From Setaria digitata (taxonomy: Eukaryota > Nematoda > Chromadorea > Rhabditida > Setariidae), in NCBI GenBank assembly GCA_003640385.1, contig RCAB01000004.1, positions 496,001-560,000 on the forward strand: a stretch of 64,000 bases of DNA, given 5' to 3'. Below the pieces are notes generated by a model. That model was not told the origin of the DNA and searched no databases. It saw nothing but the letters and a program-made list of their open reading frames with translations. Position numbers and translations under genes: made by a program. This document shows, in pieces, positions 25,363 through 38,396 of this stretch (positions are counted from its first letter, which is position 1; the number at the start of each line of letters is the position of its first letter).

Positions 25363-26694
25363 TCATTTTTCTTCTGCATCCGCCTTGTGGACTGCAAATG
25401 GAGCTTTTACAACAACATGTTCCGCTTTTATTATTACAACATCTTTTTGTGGCTTGTCACTAGGTTTTTTTGTTATCACATTCTCCATCTTCCTCACTAT
25501 TTTCATTCCTTCCAAAACCTGGAAAAAAATAGGAATAAGAAAAGAATTATGAAAGAGAAGTAATATTTAGGAATATTTAATCAGTTCTGATACCTTGCCA
25601 AACACGACGTGTTTGCCATCAAGCCATGGCGTTTTAATTACGGTAATGAAGAACTGAGAACCGTTTGAATCTGGTCCAGCATTTGCCATGCTCACCCATC
25701 CTGCACCATAATGTTTAAGTTTGAAATTTTCATCGGCAAATCGCTCACCATAGATAGACTTGCTGCCGGTACCATCACCCTGAAAGAAATAAGTGCCACT
25801 ATAGTACTGAAAATAGAAAGAAGTCGAAGTCAGGCTGAAGAACTGCAAATTTGGGAAGCAGCAGGAAGTAACACACTATACAGTTAATTAATAGAAAAAC
25901 GTCCTCAAAATACTTACGTTGATGAAGTCTCCACCTTGTATCATAAAATCTTTAACAATACGGTGGAACTTCGAGCCAATATATCCTTGCTGAAAATTCA
26001 CAAAGAATTCAGAACATCTGTTAAAGTCGAGGTTTTTGGGACCAGTGATAAACTGTCGAGCAAGAGAAATCAGATCCAACCATCCATATAGTTATGATAA
26101 CAGTTCATTTGCATTGAATTCAACTTACTCCTTCAGGTTTCTTTGACAACTGGATGAAATTTTCCACAGTTTTTGGAACAGTCTTTCCAAATAAGCCAAT
26201 TGTTATTTCCCCTATCACTTCATCTCCTATTTTTATCGTGAAAATAACCTATAAAATTACATATCTAAATTCATTTTTAATTTCTTCATTTAAAATGGAA
26301 AATATTCATCGTTTGGAAATAAAAGAGACTGTGAAAGAGGGATGAAAAAAAAAAAATCTTGAAACTGAGCTTCTGTGTCATCCTTCTGACACCTACTGCT
26401 ATAAATATTTATAACATCATAGTGCTCTTACTGATTCACTACATCCAACACATCCAGTGCACTACTAAAGTCTTCATTAAAAAAAGTATTTTTAATAATG
26501 CTTGCGGGGAAAGTTAGTGATTTTGAATAGACAATAATAAAATACTGCATTTGAAAGAGACAAAAAGGCTGTACTAGATTCACCTTATCAGTCACCTTTG
26601 GTCCTTTTGGTTCATCGTCCGATTTCAGTGCAGCATAAGTATTCATCACACCCATCAACAGCAGCAACATTAGCGATTCGCAGTGCCGAATCAT
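25363..26694 (-). CDS. Secretory-pathway cyclophilin (peptidyl-prolyl isomerase, cyclophilin B type)
   Basis: Five exons (26694-26584, 26248-26129, 25989-25918, 25779-25594, 25518-25363), all phase 0, give 214 aa. A hydrophobic signal peptide ([13 protein letters not shown]) precedes the cyclophilin domain. Active-site residues are intact: [15 protein letters not shown], the GSQFFIT strand, and W and H in [12 protein letters not shown]. It catalyses cis-trans isomerisation of X-Pro bonds during folding of secreted proteins. The closest match from memory is the cyclophilin B class (C. elegans cyp-5/cyp-6). The C-terminus is AEEK, without KDEL, so ER retention is not obvious and secretion is possible. 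The minus-strand ATG follows TTCCAG with no spacer, so a spliced leader could be added directly before the start codon. It converges with png-1, with 281 bp between stops. Confidence 0.95.
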
Positions 26695-27766
26695 CTGGAA
26701 CTATTCGTTTTTTTTTCTTTTGCATTAGTATCACTAACGAAGTAAACTTTTGACTAGGTTTTACTTTAAATAAGAGAATGGAATGCTATTTCATAATGAC
26801 CGTTTTTATAGACTGAAAAAATGTGACTGCGAAGAAAAATTTTATATATTTCTAATAAAAACAAATAAAAAACCCATATCATATTGAAAATCCAGAAAAG
26901 AAAGATGGATGAGTAAATAAATACATGACCAAATGAGAAATCGGCATAGACTGTATGCTTCATTTCCACGCAGTTGTTTAAACAGTATGATCTGCTTATA
27001 TACCTATTTATTATAAGCTTTAAATTGAAATGAAAACTGTACGCACAGTACGCGTTTCTTCTATTAGCTAAACACAATACGTTAGGCGGTGATGTAATTG
27101 GAACCTGACAAATAGTGACATATCCAGATCCGATTAACGCGAAGTTTATTAATCGGTGCTGCCAGTTTTCTTACCTTTCAAATGATGTTGCGAAAACTCA
27201 TGCTTAGTGCTTTTTCTAACAAAAGATAAAAATCTAACAAAAATCAAATTTTGTGGAGGATCCGACGTTCACACATTTCTGTTCATGGTTTATGTCTATT
27301 TTTCCTACTTCGGCTCTTTTGCCTTTCTAACACTACTGTAAGCAGCAGAAAAGCAAAAGGTAGATTCAGAATCTGAGATATAGGTGGAAGAGGATAAGTG
27401 GAAGAGGAGGCCATACAAAGTAAAGAATGAATGTACATTATGGAAACTAGTATCTGCAGACAACACAGACGAAAACTCGACTAATTTCGCACTAAACTGG
27501 CAATCTCGAAATCGTTTGTACTGCAAATCAACCAAGTGAATATAGTTTGAAGTAAACGACCAATAACAAACAAACATATTTCCCTCCCTTAACAACCACA
27601 CACATCATTATATCACTTGATCAGTTATTATCAGCCAGAGCATCACAGGTAGCAATGTACGGTTTGTATTTTATTTGAATACATATCAAAGCAAACAGAG
27701 GCATATTTTCCTGTTTCTTTACGGGACACAAAGCTTATATGAATCACCATCACACTACTAACTGAA
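26695..27766. other. Interval between two minus-strand genes
   Basis: I see no supported gene. It should contain the cyclophilin promoter and the 3' UTR of the small multi-TM gene. Open frames here are short and lack consistent splice signals. Confidence 0.5.
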
Positions 27767-28552
27767 CTACTGGAAACTAATAAAACGACAAAGGAAAGGG
27801 CCACCGTCATTGTATGCAGAATAGGCCATCCCCAGAAATGCGATCGAAAGTGCCACCAAGAGAAGCGCTGTTCGCAAATAAGCAAATATGTTGGTATACT
27901 GCGCCGTGCGTAAACGTACACCGCAAGTCATAGCCACCGCAGTGGCAGTCAGAAATATATCAGTATCCTGCAAATACTTCCGTTATTCGTTCATACGCGA
28001 TCCGTAGACTAAACAGAAACTAGAAAGCTAAAAAGTCCGCTGCTTATCCGTGCATTAGGGGAGATGCGGCACTTGAAGTGCTGTGAATCGACAGCGCCAT
28101 CTGTCCCAATAAGTGTTTGCCCAGAAAGGTATGGATGGACAGACGTACCTGCTCGAAGGATTCAGTGGTGATCACGTCCGTCAAGTGATGCACAGTCCAC
28201 AGAAGAAACGCAACCGCAGATGTCCCAAGCAAAATAACTATCACTGTTGCCAATCGCCAAATGATGTTTGCTGGAGCTTGGAATAAACAAACACAAGCGC
28301 CAAGTGCATATAGAGCTGGGATGCATATCCCGGAGTCTTCCTCACTCTGTTGTACAGTGAGATATTAGATGAGGTGTATCAGTTCCTTCAGGAAGACCAC
28401 TCACTCTTCTTCATGCTTATCATTCATCTACACGAATGCACTTGGAAAAGAAATGCTTAAGAATGAACAATTGATGGAAAGACCTGAATTTGTGTGGCGG
28501 CCTTGTAGAGAAGTACGGTGCTAATCGAGAATTCTAACCACTGCAAAGACAT
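27767..28552 (-). CDS. Small multi-TM protein of unknown function
   Basis: Three phase-0 exons (28552-28484, 28346-28149, 27967-27767) predict 155 aa. Hydrophobic segments are the N-terminal helix (WLEFSISTVLLY), ALYALGACVCLFQAPANIIW, LATVIVILLGTSAVAFLLW, an FLTATAVAMTCGV segment and LRTALLLVALSIAFLGMAY, so four or five membrane passes are likely. Short charged loops separate them. All splice sites are canonical, and the pattern of long hydrophobic runs with flanking charges argues that it is real. I do not recognise the family. The ATG choice is provisional because the frame stays open upstream to about 28681. It is divergent from the MAP2K5-like kinase. Confidence 0.6.
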
Positions 28553-29422
28553 TCCTCTACCGAGACTCGAGAGTAAAGAGGATGGAGTACACTCCGCACC
28601 GACTCCACATCGTCCTTCTGCTGCTGAAACAGAAAGAGAAAGAGAGTGTTGACATGCTCGAGGTACAGGTAGTCGAGACAAGTTGGTAGTGAAACGAACT
28701 GTTCCTTGAATGGGTGCTCTTTTATGCTAGATAGATGGTAAACTGGTCGGAGTGTAAATCAACGAGACGTCCGTCTCGCGAAACTTTGCTCTTCCTCAGT
28801 TTCGAACTACCCTGCTCCTCATGTCAAAGTAGCCATCATTTTTCTTCTGGGAGACTACAGCTGACTGGAAATATTGATTTGTTGGTATACTTACTGAGCT
28901 TCAGGTTCATCAGTGAGAATCTTTGGTTGCTGCTGTGTACAATGGTAGTGAATTTAATCGTCTTGGACGAATCAAGCGGTGAAGAAAGAGGAATATCCGT
29001 GGACGATATTGCCACTGCATTCCTCGATACCTTTCTTGCCGCTGTATCACCTCACCAACACTTGCGTCACTTTCGTTGTTAGTGAACTACCTTCCATCAG
29101 CTCATATTTTTCGTAAACTTCCCACGCAGTCGAAGTTGGGTTGCGATCCCTAGCGGCGTTATTTCTACCAGCTGTCTCTCTTCCTCCCCATTCTTTGAAA
29201 ATACATCTAGAGCTTATAGAAACTAAAGCTAATTCGCTACCCAGATTTATCTCGAGTTAAGTCTGTCACGCATTTTGTGCTGCGAACTTCATGCCGTTGT
29301 AAAATGGTGATAACTTTCGTCTAATATCTCAAATTAAATGCCATTTCGAACGGAAAATGGTGCTAAAGTGCTTTCTGAGAGCTCGATAGAATTTGATTCG
29401 AAATAACTACTTTGCCAAACAG
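28553..29422. other. Divergent interval; probably holds the unresolved first exon(s) of the kinase gene
   Basis: Between the small TM gene (-) and the PB1 exon of the kinase (+). Two ATG-led pieces, at 28941 (MVVNLIVLDES) and 29338 (MPFRTEN), each end at a phase-1 GT donor that would join the PB1 exon in frame. I cannot choose between them. Confidence 0.4.
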
Positions 29423-31914
29423 AAGTCATTCGAAGTCTACTTCAGGAGAAAACAATAATTCTTTTAGATGAGGATGAAGATGGGGATCTTTTGGCTGTCC
29501 GAACAAACGAAGAGCTTTCTGCAATGTTATCGTTAACGAGGACTCATCCGTTACGGATCCATTTAAGTTAGCAGTAATACTTTCTAGAAGTGAAATTAAT
29601 TTGTATCCTAGTGCAAGAGAAAAATGGGACATAAATTACCTAATTTCTCTTTTTACATTTCCCTTTCGTATATTCCGACATGCTTAATAGGACTAAGTTT
29701 AATGCTTAGTGAAACTGAAACTTTTAAAAGATTAAGAAAATGATAATTAATAATCCCTGTCAGTTTCACAAGATGAACCCTTTTTGGATGGTAATTTGGC
29801 AAGTATCATGCCGGATATGCTGAAGCGTCTTGACACTATTGGATTTGGTTATTCTGGAACTGTTTACAAGTGAGTCTCTTTGTTTGAATCACAAGGTGCA
29901 CACAACTCTCCTTACTTTTTTGGTAGCTCCCATAAAATAGAGGCAGAAGGAGAGGAGAGAGTCAGATAAGTTTTCTGAAAGTTCGTTTATTAGAAAATGA
30001 AAGTAGGCTTTCAGAGCCTTAGATGTGGAACGTGATCGAGTTGTAGCATTGAAGTGTATCTCTGTGGACGGATGTGGAGAGCATCTCATTGTTGCTCGAG
30101 AACTGCAGCTTCTTAGAAAGGTGCCCATTGCAATTCCTGGTTCGCATCAGAGAGTAAAATCCTTCATGACACATATTGATTGTAAATGTTAGAAAATAAG
30201 AAGTGAGGCTGTCTAAAATCCATATTTCAGCTAAATTGATTGCTCTTTTTTTCTGAAATTGACAGTCTAACTTGATAAGGTATTGAGTGTATCTACCATA
30301 CCTCAAGTGAATGATATGGCAATGAAGTCGAAAAATGACAAAACTGTAAATGGAAACCGCTCTTAATTTTGCTTAGAACAAGAAAACCATGTTCGATTCT
30401 GCTTAAATCACTGATTTTGTCTTGTACAGTATTCTTGCAGTCCATACATCGTGAACTTTCTGTCGGCCGCATTTCTTGATGGAGAATTGTGTTTGTGTCT
30501 GGAATTCATGGATGGTGGCTCATTGGATCGTTATAAAAAACTTCCTGTTTCGGTACTTGTTTCTGCAACTGTTTCTATCATCTGTGGACTACAGCACCTT
30601 TGGACACACAGAGTGATGCACAGGGGTTAATTTTTTCCCTGCTTGTTATAAGAGGTGTGCGAATATTCCAGTCTCAACTTTTCCCTCGGTATTTTTCATA
30701 TCGAAAATATGGTTTTGAAACAAATCTTATTGGTAGTGGATATTTCTAGACTGTTCTCTCAAAAGAAATTGTTTTCATTGACAACTAAGAATTACTTAAT
30801 AATGGTGAGCAGTTTTGGGTTGCTAGGACTGTTTTAAAGTGCTTGATTTTTACTTGAAAGTTACAGATATCAAGCCAAGTAACATATTGGTAAATACGCG
30901 TGGTGATGTTAAAATATCCGATTTTGGAGTTTCGAAACAACTCGAACGGTCTGTGGCTCGTAGCTATGTAGGCACCAATATGTACATGGCTCCCGAACGT
31001 ATACAGGGTGGCCCTTATAGGTATCTGTATGCCTATATCTGTATAGTTGCTTATGAATTTGCTTCACTAAACAGTTTGTCTCTGGACGACTTACTAGGAT
31101 AAAAACAGATTTTTTTCGCTCAGTATTCTGTAAAAACAAGGCAATGAGACGCGATTACCAGTAGATTCTGTACCCTTTCTTTGCAGACTTAACTACAGTT
31201 ACAGACCTTAGTAAGTGTTTGTATTTTGTACATTTTAATTGCTAAATTTTTCAACTTTTTTTTTTCATTGCCCTGGTTTTTAAGTTTTAGTCTTTTGAGA
31301 ATATGTTCCGATATATGGAGTTTTGGTTTAACGGCATGTGAGCTGGCCATTGGAAAATTTCCATTGTCAATGAACACTGCTAAGAATGTTTCCGGCGTAC
31401 TGGAAACCGTTTTTGATGAAACTTTTAATATTATGGATTGTTTCGATCATGAACATCTTCCAGATGAATTTGTTGATGTGTTGAAGAACTGGTATGTACT
31501 GTTTTGACAGTTATTTTGACTAAGTCATTGCAAATCATGGTTGATAGTTGAGAAGAGTAGTTAAAGATAATGTTAAAGACAATATGATTCAGTTCAGGAA
31601 GCTCAAACTCATTTTGTCCGAAGCCCATTGTTCTTGCTTCTCAGAAAATCTTCCTTCGTTTCATAGTGGATCTCCCGAGCAGTAAAGCTTTGATGAATAG
31701 ATGCTCAGGATAATGCATATCTTCTCACTTAAAATATCTTTGTAACTTAGATTTGTCTTTATAACCGTCGTACAGTCTACAAAATTATAGTGTTATCGTG
31801 GATGAAACAAAACGATGGAAACAAGAAGACCTTATTGGCTGTTTATTCGTTCACTCGAACATGCCTGTAGATCTACGTCCTGTTGCACAGTTCGTTAGTG
31901 CAGCTTTTCGTTGA
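29423..31914 (+). CDS. MAP2K5: PB1-domain MAP kinase kinase, MAP2K5-like (5' end unresolved)
   Basis: Seven exons (29423-29566, 29764-29869, 30015-30120, 30430-30625, 30867-31020, 31300-31491, 31776-31914) run in phase to a TGA. The first carries the acidic OPCA motif of a PB1 domain ([19 protein letters not shown]), which among MAP2Ks is special to MEK5; PB1 pairs MEK5 with upstream MEKK2/3 and with ERK5. The kinase domain has the glycine loop [12 protein letters not shown] lysine, HRDIKPSN catalytic loop, DFG and MAPER. The activation segment reads [10 protein letters not shown], with two Ser where human MEK5 has Ser and Thr. The C-lobe is degenerate: no canonical RP-containing motif after the LKNC helix, and an unusual 40-residue end. 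It probably acts in a MAPK cascade; altered activity is an inference. Confidence 0.88.
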
Positions 31915-32445
31915 AACATAAACTGTGATATCTTGACTGACTTCCGTATCTTATATTTGTGATAACTCATTTTATGTTTAATTTGATATCGAGTGGGAAA
32001 TTTTGAAATAAATAGATATTGCCTTTGATATTACTGTCGAATACGGTCAGTGCAGTTCCAGTGCTGTTTGTAGGGTATTACAATTTGAGTTTATACTATT
32101 TTTGTTTAGTTGTTTTACTGATTGATATGTAAGCAAGGACAAGTTTTAGAAATGTTTTTTGGTGGAGTTTTCTTGATCGAAGGAAGTCCAAAGTGACTTG
32201 AATGTTTGATTCAAGATGGTTACGATGTATTCTTTTCTCAAAAAAGTAATATGGTTAAAGTGATGCCACTTTGTAGCATGATGAATGCTATAGGAGGTAG
32301 TAGTTTGGACAATGGTTTTGGTACTATTTTTGTATTACTCAGTTCAATTCAGACTTCTTTGTATTGTATTTTTTATGGCAGCTGCAAGCTGCAATATAAT
32401 GAGCAAGAATTGTTGAAAACATAGCATTAGGAGTTATTCGGCGCA
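31915..32445. other. Short intergenic interval
   Basis: Kinase 3' UTR and 5' flank of the TM2D3-like gene. No additional gene is supported. GCATTAG ending near 32430 could be the spliced-leader acceptor for the next gene. Confidence 0.5.
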
Positions 32446-33862
32446 ATGATTTACGTTCTACTATTAATGGCCGCTTGCTTCTCTCCTTGCCAAGCAAACG
32501 ATTTGTTGAAGACTGATGACAAACCTCCAAAAGATGACGATTCATTGTAAGTACTTCTGAAATAAATTTTCCATTGCTGCAGCACCTACTACTGGATGTA
32601 AAAACATTCAAATTTAAGTGCATTTTGGATTTACTGCGAGATTGTTTCCTTATAGTTGCGGTAAAGCTGACTGTCCAGCATACGGATCTTGTCTCGAATG
32701 CAAGTTTCCAGAATGTGTGTATGGAACTACAATAACTTTAAATTGCACTACGAAGAGGCAATGCTCCGGTCAGTATACAGTGCAGAAGGAAGCAAAATGT
32801 CGGTATTGTTGGCAGACCGAGGTTACGGAATACCACTGTGCTCCGGTACTGTTTTATCACTATATCAAAACATCTTTGTGAATTCTTTCAAATTACCACT
32901 AATTAATGGTTGTGTTTACGAGAATTAAGGCTAGAAGATTCGAAAAGCAGCGCCATATTCAATTGCAGTAAAGTTTTATCAAAAAAGAATTGAAAAAAAA
33001 GAAAAGAATGAATGATAATGTTATGCTTCCTCGCTTAAAATTAATGGAATCCCTGCTTCAAAATATGAACAACTTCACAGACTTTTCATCCCAAAACAGA
33101 TGAGCGAATATCAGTGTTATCAGAAAGTTTAAAGGTACGCAACTGTTCCACATTGGTTACTCGGCTATTTCGCACGACGTGTCAAGTACATCAGTGGATC
33201 ATATGCAAAGGTCGACGAGCTTTCTACAAGAATGTGAGGTAATTTACGCAAATAAATATGCTGGAGTTTGATAGGAGATTTTATTCGTTTCACGTCTGCT
33301 GCAAGCTAATATTCTGTTGAAACTTATACCGTTGCTAGTTTCACTGTTATACAAAGTACCAGGCTTTCTTACTGTCTTAATCCAGTGCGTAGTGTATACA
33401 TATGCTGTTCACTGCGGCACTTTTTTTCAAAAGCACCGATATAAAATATTAATTCGTGTATATTCGGAAAAAATTGCGAATACATATAAAATTATAGAGT
33501 TTAAAATCACATACTTTCTCTCTGAACTAATAAAGAAAACATGTCGTTTTGAGCATTTCATGCGGGCAGAACAACATAAGTGCCAGTTCTGATTACTAGT
33601 GTGTATATTTCTTCAGCAAGCTGTTTAGATGGAAAGATTCACTTGCAGATGTAATTGGTCATCGGGATATAGCTGGTGGAAAGCGATGTTCCTTTCAATT
33701 ACACTTGGAGGCTTTGGTGCCGACCGCTTTTACCTGGGAATGTGGAAGAGTGCGATAGGAAAACTGTTCAGCTTTGGTGGCTTGGGTATTTGGACATTTG
33801 TTGATGTTATTTTGATCGGTGTTGGTTATATTGGACCAGCTGATGGTTCCCTTTATATTTAA
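32446..33862 (+). CDS. TM2D3: TM2 domain-containing protein, TM2D3/almondex type
   Basis: Four exons (32446-32546, 32656-32845, about 33135-33238, 33649-33862) predict about 202 aa. A signal peptide (MIYVLLLMAACFSPCQA) is followed by a Cys-rich lumenal domain (CGKADCPAYGSCLECKFPEC, CRYCWQTE, CNWSSGYSW). The C-terminus is the TM2 module: a helix with LGGFGADRFYLG containing the DRF triad, then FGGLGIWTFVDVILIGVGY, ending GPADGSLYI as in human TM2D3. In Drosophila almondex acts in Notch signalling; biochemical function is not settled. The acceptor of exon 3 (AAAG at 33131-33134) is weak and was chosen because it keeps CAP-to-CNW phase; an alternative would add about a dozen residues. It converges with the BORC gene. 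Confidence 0.88.
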
Positions 33863-34109
33863 TGGAGAAAATCCCCCTAGGAGCTCCAACCATGTAAATT
33901 CAAAAAAATTTTTAAGATATTGAAAAGGAAACTGGAATTTCATGATATCACACAGAATTATTCAGCAAACAATTTAGATCCTTTCCTAGCAAGTCTTTTT
34001 AAATATTGTTTTGGCTACAGGCTTCATACTGTTGTGCTAATTAGTTGCAAAAAAAAAAAAATTGTTTCCTTTGCACCCAAAAGTTATAATCGTATCCATT
34101 CTAGCATTA

Positions 34110-34918
34110 TTATTTACTTGAGTTTAGTTGTTGTTTATGATGTATGCAGTCTCGAAGCAATGCCTGAATATTCTCGAAACTCACTGCAGCTTTTTTCATT
34201 GATTGAACTGTCCTGAAATATAAGTACTACGTAGAAAATTTAGGAGAAGGAGATTGTGGGGGCAAAAATTGCTTTTTGCAGGATGTTTAAATTTGTTAAA
34301 AAAGCAAACGTAGTATGACTTACGAAAGGATGTTGTCAAGATCGAAACATGCGCCTTGGAGACGGGAATTCAAATCAGCCATTGTATATTTCCGAGCAAC
34401 AAGTCCAGGCAAAGTTTTTCCAACATGTTCCTAGAAAGAGAATTTTTAAATAAAGCATTCTGGGCTTTGGCTTTGCAATTTTAGCCAAATTTGAATCACG
34501 ATTTTACACATTCATGAAGATGAAATTCAAACTGAACAAAAAGTCGTTCATTTGTGTTGCTGAATCGTTTTAAGATATTTAACGCTTCTCACACCGAAAT
34601 TAACCTCGCATTAATTCCAAGTACTTAGCAAGTTCACCCACCCTAAACTTTGAAAGATAAAATTTTGTTTCTCTAACTTGAAATTAGAATCCAACATACA
34701 TGCAGTCGATAAAGGGCCAGTGATGGGTCATGGTCAACAATTAGTGCACTCTCCGACAAGCGTTCCGCGACTGAAAAACGCTTATACAAGGACTGATAGC
34801 AAGAAGCAAAAAACTTCACACGGAAATAACTGGATTCCAAAATAAGAGCATATGTACAGAAATGTGGACTTACGTATGCTGCAACGTACTTGTAACTCTT
34901 TTGAAGCCATTCAGCAAC
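34110..34918 (-). CDS. blos-8: BORC complex subunit 8 (MEF2BNB family), 5' end unresolved
   Basis: Exons 34918-34874 (tentative), 34780-34700, 34430-34324 and 34212-34110 (stop TAA). The diagnostic block DPSLALYRLHEHVGKTLPGL matches EPSVALYRLQEHV of BORCS8, followed by SMKKAAVSFENIQALLRDC, equivalent to its C-terminal helix. BORC sits on lysosomes and recruits ARL8 and kinesin to move lysosomes and synaptic-vesicle precursors. The protein is about 110 aa, a usual size. The initiator ATG was not found: the exon at 34918-34874 is in phase (WLQKSYKYVAAY) but lacks a start. The gene lies some 450 bp downstream of mS27 on the same strand, consistent with an operon position. Confidence 0.82.
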
Positions 34919-35369
34919 CTAAAAATGAATTTTTCTACGTGATTAACTATCAGGATAAAGACGCAAAGAAACAGTTCTGAAGAGTTTATATGACTGTACG
35001 GTGGCTAGGATCATATATAAGACTTTTATTCGGAATGGTGGTCCGTATCAAAACGTAGTTTCTTTCTTTTCCCCCAATTATCCATTACTCTTCTCCAAGC
35101 AATTATCTATGTGTCAATCTGCTAAGAACAATATGAGTAAGCAGGAGACTGCTTCAGAATTCATAAGGAATAAGCTACAGCTTTATCACTCTTTTATAGT
35201 AGCAAACATCAGGAAAATTCACAATCAAATAAGAAATTAAACAATCCAAAAATCAACAACATATAAAATAGTGTCAACTTGCAACAGCCAATTTTCGGTG
35301 GAATCTCGAAACAGGCATCGAAAATCCCAATTTAAATCCGGAAATCGTACCGATTCCATGCAGGTTTTA

Positions 35370-38300
35370 TCAAGAATTTTTAGCACTTTTCCTAAGAAAT
35401 ACTTCATCTACATATTCCTGTTCCAGGTCTTCCTTACTTTTTGTTTTAACCTGTTCAGTTTTTAGAAGTTCCTCCTTCACAGCAGCCATATGCTCCCATT
35501 TAAAACGATTTTTAAAGAAACTCAATGTTTCCCAACGATCCCGTAATTTCTGCCGTTCTTTACATGTTTCTTCCAATCGTAACTTTAAATCAAGCTGTTC
35601 AACCTAAAACCAACATAGCTCCTATTTTTTTTTTTTACCATTTCACCAACATAAAGAAGTAAATTTCTTCTAAATATCAAAATTCAATCAATATTCAATT
35701 TTTTAAACTCTAGAAAGCCATTCTTCTATAACACTATAAACACCTGTGCCTTGACGAGATTAGCACGACTTTCCCGCCATTTAGTGAAGAGATTTCGTTG
35801 TGCTGTCATGAGATTTGTTTCTTCTGAGTCCTGTGCAGCTTTTAGATGTTTCATGATCACATTTGATAACTTCTCGTCCATATTTTGTCTCTTAGTTTTA
35901 TCGAAAATTTTCTAAAGAAGAATTAATTCATTGAAAAAAAAAAAAACGAAGAGATGAAAAAAACAAATAAATGTTTGAAACAATAAAATGTGCATTTAAA
36001 AATTTCGTAACAGAATAAGCCCTTACTTTACAATTTTTACATCTTTGCTATAAATTTCTGCAAATAGTCCCTCCCATCCCAGCGATTCCTGGCAGCAGGA
36101 TTAAATTTATAAACATACCATCAACATAAAAATACCACGTTTAAAGGACCATCATCCACCTCAAAGTGCCAAAAATCATAAAAAAGAACATAAACAGTTT
36201 CTTCAGCCATTATGCTGCATAAAAAAAAAAAACACTTTAAAGGCTTTCATCATCGATAAATTACAAACCTTTAATTCTTCCACATGATTTACGGAAGGAT
36301 GTTTATCCTGTTCTTCATCATCATCCGCTTTAACTACTACCTGTTCTAACTTAGAACGGCAAATTCCAACCACTGATGAAAAAACATTCGTTGTTTGCAG
36401 TAGCTGTTTTGCCAAAATATAGTTCCCAAAAAATACTGACCCAATAAAGCGAATGTTGTCAGCTTCTTCTTTACTCAAAGGAACATGGTCGCTAAACCAA
36501 AGTAAACTTTTTCCAGCGAGATGATTTGGATCGATGAGATCGAAATGATGGTCGTTGCATTCGTTTTTCAAATATGGGAATTTAAAAGACATCTGTAACT
36601 ATTTTTCATGCAAATTACTTACAAAAACCTCAAACAATAAGGACAAAGTTTGCAGAAACTTTTGTTACTTATCGCTATCTCTATCTTTTAAAGTTCGAGT
36701 TGCCACATTTAAAACAAATCGAATAAATGAAATTATCATGACTGTTTAGCCTACATACTTGACATATGTGAGAAAATTTACATATGCACAGCTAACTTAC
36801 GGTGCTTATTATAAGCTAATTAGGAAGTTTCGGATTACATATAAACAAAAAAGTGAAGGCTGGTATTCCTGCTCAAGAAAAATGAAATTGACACTATAAC
36901 GGACTTCATCTTCATCGTTCTTTGAATTGTCTTCTATGCCGATAATATTATTCAAAGACGGAAGTTCCTCAAATACTCTTTCTTCAATAGGCAATTCGAC
37001 CCATCTTAAAATGCTATAGATAGATAGCCAATTTAACAAAGTTGATTGAAACATTTCCTGCAGCATGACGAAACTAGCAACTTGCGCAGCACCTAGAAAT
37101 AAAAAAAAACGAAAATATATATTTGCTTATTAAATAGCTTCAAACAATTTGATAAAGAAGTAGGACGAGTAAAGATGGAATTCCGAAAAATCAACCAGAA
37201 TCAAATAAGATTTTGATACTTGCCTGCAATTTTATCCTCTTCCAAAAAGCGATCTATAAGTAGACTGGCTGAATGTTCATTCAAAAAAATTCCATAATTG
37301 ATCTGGAAAAAAAAGGAAGATTAATCAAGTCAAAAAATCAATCACTACAACATGGCCTCAAGATATTTTTTAAAATCACACACATTCAGTGAAAAATTGC
37401 AAACATTTGGAAACAATCAGCAAATGTTAATATAGTATTACAGTGAACATGATGTTACTTCAGTAATTATTGTGCGAAAAAAAAAATAATTATAAAAGTG
37501 TAGCAATATTATATCCAAGCATTTATAGTAATGGATGCCAAAAAATAAAGAAAAAAAAGATACGAGTACAAATCAAAATTTCCACTTCATAACACAGTTT
37601 CTATCAATTTATCGAATAATAAATTCTGGTAAATTCGCTCAATAATCAAGACATAAATTAAAATCTTATGGCAGAACATTAGCATCAAATATGAAGGAGT
37701 TTCTTTTTCGCTATTTTATCAGACTTACTTCCTTTTGAAAAACAAATTACTTACAGGATCAGCAAGAACTGAAAGAAGTATGTCAGTCTTCCGATGTTTC
37801 AAAAATAGTCTGATGAGAGCGTATTCCGTTGAAGGTAACATTCTACCGGCCATTTCGGTATGTCGAAACTTATACACAATTTTTAATACATCGTCTAGTT
37901 GATCAAATTCTTCTGCTATACAGACTGCTGCATCGACGTCTACTGCGCTGCAAATAATACTGCTGTACAAACAAAACTATGTTTGTTTCAAAACACGTGA
38001 AAAATCGGAAAAGAAAGTGTAAATACAGAAAAGTAAGAGGAAATGATTCTTATCATTGGCTGTAATATTAGAACCACGTCATCCCGGACTAGATTCCAAG
38101 TAGGCTAGGACATCTTCATACTTTTGAGAATAAGCAACATATTGCTATTCACTAGGCTACAAATTACAAACTAAATAATAACGTTAAGTGAACCTGGCTA
38201 TTCCAGAGCTGACAAATTTTTTTTGTACAGTGGTGATCCATTCATATCCTCCTTCAATACCAATTTCACTGAGTGCGCTTTGCCTAGTACACCACTCTTC

Positions 38301-38396
38301 ACTGAGAGCAAATTTTTTTGATAATAAGTAACGACGACTAACCAGTAAGCCACGTGGAAAACGACTCATTAATACCGCTAAGCAGTTAGATAACAT
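35370..38396 (-). CDS. mrps-27: Mitochondrial small ribosomal subunit protein mS27
   Basis: Seven exons (38396-38194, 37947-37755, 37302-37224, 37092-36905, 36592-36269, 35911-35744, 35603-35370) predict 462 aa. The N-terminus is basic and Ser/Arg-rich (LMSRFPRGLLVSRRYLLSKK), a plausible mitochondrial presequence. Family marks are the RYLLS start, VYKFRHTE, NYGIFLNEHSASLLIDRFL and the long Lys/Glu-rich C-terminal helices. mS27 is a pentatricopeptide-repeat-like protein of the mitoribosomal small subunit. Intron 3 begins GCAAGT, a GC-AG intron whose placement is fixed by the GAAQVASFVMLQE junction. A TTTCTTTCAG acceptor at about 38421, 25 bp before the ATG, is a likely trans-splice site. Confidence 0.87.
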
